Assembly: GCF_000227135.1 (NCBI RefSeq)
Contig: NC_018246.1
Coordinates: forward strand, 8,537-72,536
DNA length: 64,000 nt
Direction: 5' to 3'
Source of the DNA: Leishmania donovani
Lineage: Eukaryota; Euglenozoa; Kinetoplastea; Trypanosomatida; Trypanosomatidae
The notes under the pieces were generated by a model, which saw only the letters and a list, made by a program, of their open reading frames with translations, did not search any database and was not told the origin of the DNA. Of this stretch, positions 42,588 through 51,673 are shown piece after piece (position 1 is the first letter of the stretch; every line of letters starts with the position of its first letter). A program made the position numbers and the translations under genes.

Positions 42588-43599
42588 TTAATTCTTCGCG
42601 GCGCGAGCACTGATGTAGTACGGCTTGATAGCATCAACGCCGGACAGCACCAGCGCACCAGCGACACCACGCAGAATGTTCGCGCCAGCACCGCGGAACA
42701 GCGAAGCCGCGCCCTCGTTCTTCACGCACTGCATAAAGCACTCGAACGAGTTGCGGTAGTTCTTGCCGGTGCCNNNNNNNNNNNNNNNNNNNNNNNNNNN
42801 NNNNNNNNNNNNNNNNNNNNNNNNNNNNNNNNNNNNNNNNNNNNNNNNNNNNNNNNNNNNNNNNNNNNNNNNNNNNNNNNNNNNNNNNNNNNNNNNNNNN
42901 NNNNNNNNNNNNNNNNNNNNNNNNNNNNNNNNNNNNNNNNNNNNNNNNNNNNNNNNNNNNNNNNNNNNNNNNNNNNNNNNNNNNNNNNNNNNNNNNNNNN
43001 NNNNNNNNNNNNNNNNNNNNNNNNNNNNNNNNNNNNNNNNNNNNNNNNNNNNNNNNNNNNNNNNNNNNNNNNNNNNNNNNNNNNNNNNNNNNNNNNNNNN
43101 NNNNNNNNNNNNNNNNNNNNNNNNNNNNNNNNNNNNNNNNNNNNNNNNNNNNNNNNNNNNNNNNNNNNNNNNNNNNNNNNNNNNNNNNNNNNNNNNNNNN
43201 NNNNNNNNNNNNNNNNNNNNNNNNNNNNNNNNNNNNNNNNNNNNNNNNNNNNNNNNNNNNNNNNNNNNNNNNNNNNNNNNNNNNNNNNNTCAGCGCCTGC
43301 GTCGGGAAGTAGCGGATCACGTTCGACAGGTTGCCGCGCCACAGCGCGTACAAGCCCTCCGTCTTCACCGTGCGCGTCAGGCAGTTCATCACGCCGCTGT
43401 ACGGGCGGTCGAGCGTGCCCTGCTTGATCATCTCACCCTGGTTCTGCACCAGCAGCTTCACACGTTCGATCGGCGCCGCAGCCGTCTTGGCAGCGCCAGC
43501 GGCAACACCGCTGATCATGAACTCCTCCCAGAAGCCGAGCTTCGGCATATCCTGGCGCGCCTTCCTCGGAGCCGCCGCAGAGTTATTGTTGGCAGACAT
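42588..43599 (-). CDS. ANC: Mitochondrial ADP/ATP carrier, left gene, interrupted by assembly gap
   Basis: The carrier exchanges ATP for ADP across the inner mitochondrial membrane. Residues 1-103 (43290-43599) and the last 61 residues (42588-42773) are present; the middle is N. The N-terminal part has the first carrier motif API(E)RVKLL (42-50); the C-terminal part matches the intact copy at 48689-49642. The span is 1012 nt, not a multiple of three, against 954 in the intact copy. The 516-N gap should hold about 458 bases, so the estimated gap is 58 too long and no frameshift is implied. Its 5' flank differs from that of the intact copy from a few bases upstream of the ATG; its 3' flank is identical over at least 153 bp to that at 48536-48688. 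Confidence 0.85.
42774..43289. other. Assembly gap (516 N) inside the left carrier gene
   Basis: Unsequenced. The length is probably an estimate; comparison with the intact copy predicts 458 bases. Confidence 0.99.
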
Positions 43600-44718
43600 C
43601 CTTTCGTTGCGGTTGTGAATATGTGGCTTCGCTGGTGTATACTGAAACAAGTGAATAAGAAATATGGGCAAAGAGTGGTAAGCGGAAGTGAAGGGAAAAA
43701 TAGAAGAAGCGGAAAGGAGCTGTATGTGTTGGGGCAGGTCATGCGTAGCGACGGTCGTGGGTGAGTGAGTGGGGTGAGTGGGATTAGCGGGCCGGTCAAT
43801 GGGCCAGAAAGCGATAGAATAGCAGAGGAGAGTGATTCTAAAGAAGAGTGTACCTAACGAGGTGATAAAGCGGGGGAGAATGAAGCAGCACGTATGTGTC
43901 GTGATGAGCACTTGCCGGCTACACTGCACAGCTGCCTCCGAAGAAAAAAAAGAAGGAGCGGTAATGAAGCGGAGTCTCCAGCACTTATGGCAGAGACGAA
44001 ACACCGGCCATCAGTTCTGCCAAAGAGGTGAAGGTGAAGAGCAACGTGTTGACCCTCCCGATGCTTGAACACAATTATGTTTCCAATTGTTTCCTTTGAG
44101 ATCCCTTTTTTCTCTATAGGCATGTATGTGCGAATCCTTCTCAAGTTCGCCGCATACCTCGCAGAGGCACGGCACACGCTCAGCTTTAGAGAATCCATTT
44201 GGTGTGAGCAAGCGCTCGGCGCGATCTCAACGACATCAAGTAGTCAAGCGAACGCACATGCACACACGCCGGAAGTTGAACAAAACTGCACTTCCTGGCA
44301 AGTAAAGCTCGACAGGGGGGGAGGCAGAGACTTGATACAGACCATCGCTGTAGCTTTCAGCGGATGCTGGCGCGTGACCCTTTCCTGCAGGCATCTATAT
44401 CTCTCGCCTTGTGCACACACCATGCGAAGAGAAGACGACTTGTTGCAGCAGAGCAAGAACGTAAGCAAAAAAAAAATAACAATTCAACAGAGAGCAGTGC
44501 AGAATGGAGTGCAGGAAGGAACAAAAAGATCCGAGAGAGAGGGCTGCGGAGGCGTCGCGCGGGGGAGTAGTGCGGACGTAGAGACGGACAGAGGTGAGCG
44601 CATGTCATCACAGGCAACCAAAAAGCAAAGAACACACATGCACGCCCTGTGCATAAACCACGATGCAATTGGTAAAAACAGAGGAGGGAGAAGAAGCGGT
44701 TTTTGCGAGGAAGTGCAC

Positions 44719-45293
44719 TTTTCCCGGCGCATCCTCCGCCATACAGCACGAGCTCCACTCCACCCTACCCCTCACAGCCTGCCACAGGCCCCCATTCCGC
44801 GCGGTGCGAAGCAGCGCTAGAAGCGCGTTACAGCAATGCGCCGACACAGTCATCGGAGCGCCGTCTCTGCCTCAAACTCTGCCCACCCGCCCACCAAGCA
44901 GGCTGCCTCACAGTCGCTTCCCATTGTGCTGCTCGCCACCCGGCGCATCACCCTCCGGGTGGCACACAAGCGCCCTCGCTAGCAGGGCAGTGAGGGCCGG
45001 GCGAAATACGCTCGAGTCACGCTCACACTCTAGCCATCATATGGATGGCACAAATATGCTCACAATCACAGGTCGCTCCGGCGCAGCGCCATCCAGCACC
45101 CCGGCCGCCGACATCAGTAGCGATAAGTCGCTCTGACCTCCCACACGCCGTAGGTGCCTGGCCCTATCAGCAGCAGAAGTGCCTCGGCACTGGCGGGGGA
45201 CAGGGGCGGGCGGCTGCTCGGCATTCCCACAGAGTGGGGGTACTGGACCGCGGATACCACGCACTGAGGCGTTCCCTAACACCGCTATCGGGG
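44719..45293 (-). mobile_element. SIDER2-like retroposon, copy B (full length)
   Basis: About 575 bp, differing from copy A by few bases (for example a four-base gap at the left end and small changes at the 5' extremity, CCCCGATAGCGGTGTTAGGG). Sense orientation relative to the carrier at 48161 and about 2.9 kb downstream of its stop codon, so it may lie in that mRNA's long 3' UTR or in the intergenic spacer. The A-rich tail is short (CCGGGAAAAG). Confidence 0.75.
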
Positions 45294-46234
45294 CTGCTTA
45301 AAGGTACAGATAAAACAAAGAAAATTGGGGTGCGCTGGAAAGTATCTTGCGGGTGCGTTCACGTGCAGCAGCCTACTCTACCCCTCTCCCTCATCCCACG
45401 CGCTCGCACTCCACACTGCCGCCCCTATGTATATAATGGAAAGAGCAGGTAAGCAGAAGACGGTCTCTCTATCGTGCAGCATTCGCCTCGCCTCCCCCCT
45501 CTCCGATGCTGCAAAGAAAGCAGCGCCATGGCGAAAGAGCGGCAACGAGGCAGATGGCGCTGTCGAACTGCTGCGTCGAGCTTGAGTGAGAGAATGAAAA
45601 TAAAAAACGCCTGTGTACCTGCCGCACAAGACGCGTCAGCCGTTCACACGCACGGCAGTGGTCACTGCAAGCTCCTTTCCATGTGTCGACGCACTCGAGC
45701 GCGAGGAGACGTCTTTGCAGTTTCTGTGCAGGTGAGCAGGCATGCGTTTTTCCTCTTCTCCCCATTTCTTTATTTTGTCTTGCAAGCTCTGATTACTGTG
45801 TGTCTGCCTGGCTTGCATGGAAAGGACAAAGCCACGAGTGAGAAGAAAGCAAGAGGGACGTAAACCGTGAAGGCGGTGATGGAGGCGCTTGATGCGAACG
45901 CTGTGGAAACGCTTCCTTCATTCGTTTTTGTGCGAGCATGAGTCAATTTGTTGGTGGTGGTAGGGGGTGCATTGTCATCTCTGGTGAGACTATCGAAAAA
46001 GATGAGAGCAAAGGGCCCGAAAACAAGAGGAAGCACCGGCGCAAAGCAGAGCGCTGCGCTGATGCAGCGGTGCAGAGGGCGAGTAATACAGAGAGAGCGC
46101 ACGCATCCAATCTAAAAGGCCCGGAGAGGGGTGACGGGGAAGGCGGTAGAGGAAATGCCGGTGGCCAAAAATCAATCAACAGCAGAAAAGGTACTAGCGC
46201 GCCTGCCAGTATCTGCCGCTGCATGCTAATGAGT

Positions 46235-46255
46235 TTGTGTGTGTGTGTGTGTGTG
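46235..46255. repeat. (GT)n microsatellite
   Basis: About ten uninterrupted GT units, the longest dinucleotide run of this sense seen in the window. Confidence 0.85.
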
Positions 46256-48160
46256 CCTCCTGGTGACTGCGGGACACGTATACCTATGTGTGTACCAGTG
46301 GCACACGCATACAGAGCGGGAGGCGTCCTCTCTCAACTCCCACCCTCGCAGCTATTCTTATGCGGCAAGGCTGAGAGGAAACAGAAAAGGAAGAGAGGGC
46401 ACAAAGGATGGCAGCAGCAATAAGAAGAGACAGGGAAATGGCGACGCCCTTGCGTAGATAAAGTGCAAGCAGATACACATATATGTCAGTCCACGTCAAC
46501 TGTGATACAGCAGAGCCACACAGAATACTTATGGTTTCACTTGCTTTTCCTTTTGACGTGTGAGCGCGTCTCTTCATTGAGGCTCCGGGTGTTGCCGTGG
46601 ACGGGCATGAGAAGGACGGAAATGAAGTCGGTGCAGGCGTGTGGGATGGGTTCGATAGATCACAAGTGGAGTGCGTTGTGTGAAGAGACGCCGCCGTTGT
46701 CGAGTCCTTTGATGCACACAATTTCGACAAAGAAGCACGAAGAGAAGCGTGTGGGCAAGACGAGGAAGCCTTGGAAGTGTTCGGCACAGCATGTCATGCA
46801 CACATTTCGCAATCGAAGAGGGGGAGGGGATGAGAATAGCTCATGGCCTACTCCATTTTCCGTGCGTTCCAGCCAATGACGAGAGGCGGCGATGGTAAAA
46901 CTCAGGGTTGAAAGAAGGGGGTACTGCAACTGGAGGGCAGAGCGCTTTTCACCAGTTCAGCGGGCATAGGCACGCCATGCGGACTCAGCTGACGACATGG
47001 ACACACCTCCCCCATAAGAGACCGAGCGACTGCGCGTTGCTCGCGTCTTCCCGGATCCACACCACACCTATGAACACTGTAGAAGATACAGTGGCACGTG
47101 TTTATGGGAAACACATATGCGTGGATGCGTCCCACCAACAGCAACGCATAACGACACGTGTGTCTGTGTGTCCCTGTGTGCCTGTGTGGAAGTGCCTTCC
47201 ATATCTTCCTTTCGTCGCTATTCCTTAAACGGGCCAAAAGCCCATCATTAATAAAAAAACAGTAAGAGAAACAACCCCCACAGCCGTTCTCCCTTTTCCT
47301 TCATTGGTTTTCCATCCTCTGTATCGGAAATGCACCCCATCAGGCGAGCGCCTTTGTGAGCTTGCGCACCGTGAGAGAGATGCACCAGAGGCGACCACAA
47401 AGCCCCCACCCCAAAAAAAAAAACAGAGACAGCGACACTTTAGAAAAGTAAGAGCGCAAGAAACAACACGCGCTGCCAAAGATCGCACACAGAGACACCG
47501 ACATACACGCGTAGGTGGATGCGTATGATCTATTTCCTAGTTCCGCCGATATACGTGTGTGGTCTTCGTACTTGACTACGCACGTTCTTCACTTTTTTAG
47601 AAATTATGGTTTCTCTCCTACCTAAAACTAGCCCATGACTCGATGATCACATCGACAAGATGCACGCTATCACTTTCATATTCTTCCCAGCTCTAGTGGG
47701 CAACACCACGCCCACCACCGGCCTTCTGCCCGCCTTTTGTGTGAGTGTGTGTGTTGCGTTCCTTGTCTTTCTTTGGCACATCCTTTTCGTCTGGATGTTT
47801 CACATACCCTCGATTTCCCTCACACACGCACACGCACGTGGAAAGAGGCCAAGCAGCAGCAGTGCAATGGGGATGGCAGTGCCGCGCCTTGGCCCGCCAA
47901 GTTCATACATATCTCACACCCGGGAATGCCTGACGAAAAGAAGCACACAGACAACGGCACAAGAAGAGGCACAAAACACTAGAGAAGAAAGCACAGGGAG
48001 CACACATCAGGTTAGTCCGGATTACAACCCGAGATAAGCACAACAAAAGTGAACATCAGAAGAAAAGCGTCGTCAGTCGCCCTAGCCCCTCACCTCATTC
48101 TCCATACTATAAGGATAGAGAGAGGGGGGAGATTAACGCACGTCTCACTGCTCTCACTCC

Positions 48161-48436
48161 TTAATTCTTCGCGGCGCGAGCACTGATGTAGTACGGCTTG
48201 ATAGCATCAACGCCGGACAGCACCAGCGCACCAGCGACACCACGCAGAATGTTCGCGCCAGCACCGCGGAACAGCGAAGCCGCGCCCTCGTTCTTCACGC
48301 ACTGCATAAAGCACTCGAACGAGTTGCGGTAGTTCTTGCCGGTGCCGGACGTCATCATCATGCGACGGCGCACGGTGTCCAGCGGGTATGAGATCAGGCC
48401 AGACACGATAGTCACAATCCAGCCCAGCATGAAGTT
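48161..48436 (-). CDS. ANC: Mitochondrial ADP/ATP carrier, 3' fragment ending at an assembly gap
   Basis: Codes the last 91 residues of the carrier, from NFMLGWIV to ISARAAKN, including the third motif YPLDTVRRRMMM with the RRRMMM signature specific to ADP/ATP carriers. Identical in translation to the end of the complete copy. Its 3' flank (left of 48161) is unlike that of the other two occurrences. It stops at the N gap 48437-48535. The most economical reading is that this is the true 3' end of the gene shown complete at 48689-49642, not a third gene. Confidence 0.8.
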   Translation of the reverse strand, partial: NFMLGWIVTIVSGLISYPLDTVRRRMMMTSGTGKNYRNSFECFMQCVKNEGAASLFRGAGANILRGVAGALVLSGVDAIKPYYISARAAKN

Positions 48437-48535
48437 NNNNNNNNNNNNNNNNNNNNNNNNNNNNNNNNNNNNNNNNNNNNNNNNNNNNNNNNNNNNNNNN
48501 NNNNNNNNNNNNNNNNNNNNNNNNNNNNNNNNNNN
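48437..48535. other. Assembly gap (99 N)
   Basis: Fixed-size gap of the same length as two others here, so its length carries no information. Confidence 0.99.
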
Positions 48536-48688
48536 AGGGCGAATGTGGTCGGTGTCGGGACACAGGGAGTGCCGTATTGAAGTCAATCCACATCGTCTTC
48601 GGATACCACCGTCGAACTCCAACGCCCTTTCCACTAGGAAGTCAGCACAAATCATTACGTTACATAACAACCTCACTGCTCTCACTCC
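48536..48688 (-). repeat. Exact repeat of the carrier 3' flank at 42435-42587
   Basis: These 153 bp, together with the following 186 coding bases, repeat 42435-42773 without a difference that I could find. They begin exactly at a gap edge, which suggests a chimeric contig end from collapsed tandem genes. Confidence 0.8.
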
Positions 48689-49642
48689 TTAATTCTTCGC
48701 GGCGCGAGCACTGATGTAGTACGGCTTGATAGCATCAACGCCGGACAGCACCAGCGCACCAGCGACACCACGCAGAATGTTCGCGCCAGCACCGCGGAAC
48801 AGCGAAGCCGCGCCCTCGTTCTTCACGCACTGCATAAAGCACTCGAACGAGTTGCGGTAGTTCTTGCCGGTGCCGGACGTCATCATCATGCGACGGCGCA
48901 CGGTGTCCAGCGGGTATGAGATCAGGCCAGACACGATAGTCACAATCCAGCCCAGCATGAAGTTCACAATGAAGTTGTCCACCGGCAGCATCGGCTGCAG
49001 CGTGTCGTACAGGCCAAAGTAGAAGCCGCGGTACGCGACAATGCCCACGCATGACACGCAGAAGCCGCGGTACAGACCTACCAGGCCGTCGGTCTTGAAC
49101 GTCTTGATGTAGCAATCCACCATGCCGCTGTACTGGCGCTCGCCTCCCTTCTTCGCAGACTTCGTGTCGTTCGCGAGGCGGGTACGCACGTAGTCCAGCG
49201 AGTACACGAAGCACAGCGACACAGCGCCGGCGAGACCGCCGGACGCCATGTTGCCCATGAACCACTTCATGTAGCCGTCACGGTCCTTCTTGTAGTTGAA
49301 CATACGCTTGAACTGGTCCTTGAAGGCGAAGTTCAGCGCCTGCGTCGGGAAGTAGCGGATCACGTTCGACAGGTTGCCGCGCCACAGCGCGTACAAGCCC
49401 TCCGTCTTCACCGTGCGCGTCAGGCAGTTCATCACGCCGCTGTACGGGCGGTCGAGCGTGCCCTGCTTGATCATCTCACCCTGGTTCTGCACCAGCAGCT
49501 TCACACGTTCGATCGGCGCCGCAGCCGTCTTGGCAGCGCCAGCGGCAACACCGCTGATCATGAACTCCTCCCAGAAGCCGAGCTTCGGCATATCCTGGCG
49601 CGCCTTCCTCGGAGCCGCCGCAGAGTTATTGTTGGCAGACAT
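48689..49642 (-). CDS. ANC: Mitochondrial ADP/ATP carrier, complete copy
   Basis: 317 residues, the usual size. Three ~100-residue repeats, each with two membrane helices. Carrier motifs are API(E)RVKLL at 42-50, YSLDYVRTRL at 147-156 (Ser in place of the usual Pro) and YPLDTVRRRMMM at 243-254; the last holds the RRRMMM signature of ADP/ATP carriers. It supplies cytosolic ADP to the mitochondrial matrix and exports ATP. Start 49642 (MSANNNSAAAPRKARQ) is shared with the left gene, although here the frame stays open upstream to 49819; that extension is not shared by the left gene and is pyrimidine-rich leader sequence. The 5' flank is unlike that of the left gene, so the copies can be regulated separately. 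Confidence 0.95.
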   Translation of the reverse strand: MSANNNSAAAPRKARQDMPKLGFWEEFMISGVAAGAAKTAAAPIERVKLLVQNQGEMIKQGTLDRPYSGVMNCLTRTVKTEGLYALWRGNLSNVIRYFPTQALNFAFKDQFKRMFNYKKDRDGYMKWFMGNMASGGLAGAVSLCFVYSLDYVRTRLANDTKSAKKGGERQYSGMVDCYIKTFKTDGLVGLYRGFCVSCVGIVAYRGFYFGLYDTLQPMLPVDNFIVNFMLGWIVTIVSGLISYPLDTVRRRMMMTSGTGKNYRNSFECFMQCVKNEGAASLFRGAGANILRGVAGALVLSGVDAIKPYYISARAAKN

Positions 49643-50258
49643 GCTTGATACAAAACGGAAAGAGCTTTGAAGTGCAAAGGGCGATTGAAGAGACGGAAGA
49701 TGTCGAGCAGATCTGGGAAAAAGACGGAGTAAAGGAAACATTGTGGAAAGTACGAAAGGATGGCGTCGTGGCGTCGAGTGCAGACTGCAGCCCCCCGCCC
49801 GCATCACACTCCTGCCCACCTGCCGTGGCAGCAGCGTGCCGCAAGAAAGCCTCCAAAAGAGGATATGGTGCTTACATTCGGCAACCAGCGTATTACGGCT
49901 GACACTTCTCTCGCTACCTCGTCACGTTGCAGAGACTAGGCGTTTTCCTTTCTGGCGACCATATTACGGCGCAGCAAGCAGGGCCCGCTTTGTTTGAGCG
50001 TGTGGCTCTTCCAAGCAACGGCCACTGCACTCGTATATGCTTGGTATCGATTCGGAAAACAGAAGTCTGTAGCAGACAGACGCGACCCACAATAAAGGAC
50101 AGCAATCCTTGGCCGGTTCTGTAAACACACGCTAGAGCAACAGATAGTCTAGTGAGTGCAGCACTGCAGTACAAGAAAAAACGTACAGGTGAAACAGACG
50201 TAAAGACGAGACCGCAGCACAAGCCATTGAGCGCCAGGCTCAAAGAAAACTCACACTG

Positions 50259-50549
50259 TCTTTTTCTTTCTTTTCGGCGCGCCCATCCTCCGCCATACAG
50301 CACGAGCTCCACTCCACCCTNNNNNNNNNNNNNNNNNNNNNNNNNNNNNNNNNNNNNNNNNNNNNNNNNNNNNNNNNNNNNNNNNNNNNNNNNNNNNNNN
50401 NNNNNNNNNNNNNNNNNNNACAAGCGCCCTCGCTAGCAGGGCAGTGAGGGCCGGGCGAAATACGCTCGAGTCACGCTCACACTCTAGCCATCATATGGAT
50501 GGCACAAATATGCTCACAATCACAGGTCGCTCCGGCGCAGCGCCATCCC
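50259..50549 (-). mobile_element. SIDER2-like fragment, copy C (broken, gap inside)
   Basis: The left piece (50271-50320) is the 3' end of the element with a long A-rich tail on the minus strand (CCGAAAAGAAAGAAAAAGAC). After 99 N the piece 50420-50549 matches the middle of the element (equivalent to 50731-50862). It then abuts a second copy that starts anew at the conserved CACAGGCCCCCATTCC position. Either two elements are tandemly rearranged or the contig is mis-joined. Confidence 0.65.
50321..50419. other. Assembly gap (99 N) inside SIDER2 copy C
   Basis: Unsequenced, fixed-size gap. Confidence 0.99.
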
Positions 50550-51053
50550 ACAGGCCCCCATTCCGCGCGGTGCGAAGCAGCGCTAGAAGCGCGTTACAGC
50601 AATGCGCCGACACAGTCATCGGAGCGCCGTCTCTGCCTCAAACTCTGCCCACCCGCCCACCAAGCAGGCTGCCTCACAGTCGCTTCCCATTGTGCTGCTC
50701 GCCACCCGGCGCATCACCCTCCGGGTGGCACACAAGCGCCCTCGCTAGCAGGGCAGTGAGGGCCGGGCGAAATACGCTCGAGTCACGCTCACACTCTAGC
50801 CATCATATGGATGGCACAAATATGCTCACAATCACAGGTCGCTCCGGCGCAGCGCCATCCAGCACCCCGGCCGCCGACATCAGTAGCGATAAGTCGCTCT
50901 GACCTCCCACACGCCGTAGGTGCCTGGCCCTATCAGCAGCAGAAGTGCCTCGGCACTGGCGAGGGACAGGGGCGGGCGGCTGCTCGGCATTCCCACAGAG
51001 TGGGGGTACTGGACCGCGGATACCACGCACTGAGGCGTTCCCCCTTATCGGGG
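50550..51053 (-). mobile_element. SIDER2-like retroposon, copy D (lacks 3' end)
   Basis: About 500 bp covering the 5' and middle parts of the element; the last ~75 bp, including the A-tail, are missing at the junction with copy C. It has the variant GCGAGGGACAGG where copies A and B have GCGGGGGACAGG. The 5' end is CCCCGATAAGGGGGAACGCC, sense orientation relative to the fusion gene at 51674. Confidence 0.7.
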
Positions 51054-51110
51054 ACAAACTAATACTGCAACAAAAAGAAGGTCATTGATGCATTAATCAC
51101 CATTCGACGA

Positions 51111-51209
51111 NNNNNNNNNNNNNNNNNNNNNNNNNNNNNNNNNNNNNNNNNNNNNNNNNNNNNNNNNNNNNNNNNNNNNNNNNNNNNNNNNNNNNNNNNN
51201 NNNNNNNNN
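51111..51209. other. Assembly gap (99 N)
   Basis: Separates two exact copies of a 325-bp block, so it is probably an unrecognised overlap rather than missing sequence. Confidence 0.99.
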
Positions 51210-51534
51210 CGCTCACACTCTAGCCATCATATGGATGGCACAAATATGCTCACAATCACAGGTCGCTCCGGCGCAGCGCCATCCAGCACCCCGGCCGCCG
51301 ACATCAGTAGCGATAAGTCGCTCTGACCTCCCACACGCCGTAGGTGCCTGGCCCTATCAGCAGCAGAAGTGCCTCGGCACTGGCGAGGGACAGGGGCGGG
51401 CGGCTGCTCGGCATTCCCACAGAGTGGGGGTACTGGACCGCGGATACCACGCACTGAGGCGTTCCCCCTTATCGGGGACAAACTAATACTGCAACAAAAA
51501 GAAGGTCATTGATGCATTAATCACCATTCGACGA
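51210..51534 (-). repeat. Exact repeat of 50786-51110 (probable assembly duplication)
   Basis: It contains the 5' half of SIDER2 copy D (to about 51477) plus 57 bp of the same unique flank. The copy-specific variant and the flank ending at CATTCGACGA are shared, which two independent insertions would not show. Confidence 0.8.
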
Positions 51535-51673
51535 GGGTTTTGTCTGCACAGTTGTGACGTTCAACAACCGCACCACCTCGTCCCTTCGCTCTCATCGCAC
51601 TGTCGCGCCTTCCTTCATACCAGGCTGTGAGTGCAGCGGAGACACTACGCCTCTCCGCTAAATTGCGACGTGC

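Larger units (their letters stand above)
43600..48160 (-). other. Intergenic/UTR (4.6 kb) between tandem carriers, with SIDER2
   Basis: No gene supported. It holds SIDER2 copy B (44719-45293), a GT repeat (46235-46255), A-runs 44466-44476 and 47410-47422, and a carrier 3' flank next to 48161 that differs from the one next to 42588 beyond about 16 bp from the stop codon. Confidence 0.65.
49643..51673 (-). other. Intergenic/UTR between CrtC-prenyl synthase and carrier, SIDER2 cluster and two gaps
   Basis: No gene supported. 49643-50258 is unique sequence with the carrier's leader. 50259-51534 is SIDER2 sequence broken by gaps. 51535-51673 is the immediate 3' flank of the fusion gene. Confidence 0.65.

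Noticed and set aside
42588..43599. Left carrier as a frameshifted pseudogene
   Set aside because: The frame change arises only from the N count (516 versus an expected 458); both sequenced ends are intact and match the complete copy.
49643..49819. Arg/Ser/Phe-rich in-frame extension of the complete carrier that looks like a mitochondrial presequence
   Set aside because: ADP/ATP carriers do not use presequences, the left copy has an unrelated extension in the same place, and pyrimidine-rich leaders produce such residues.
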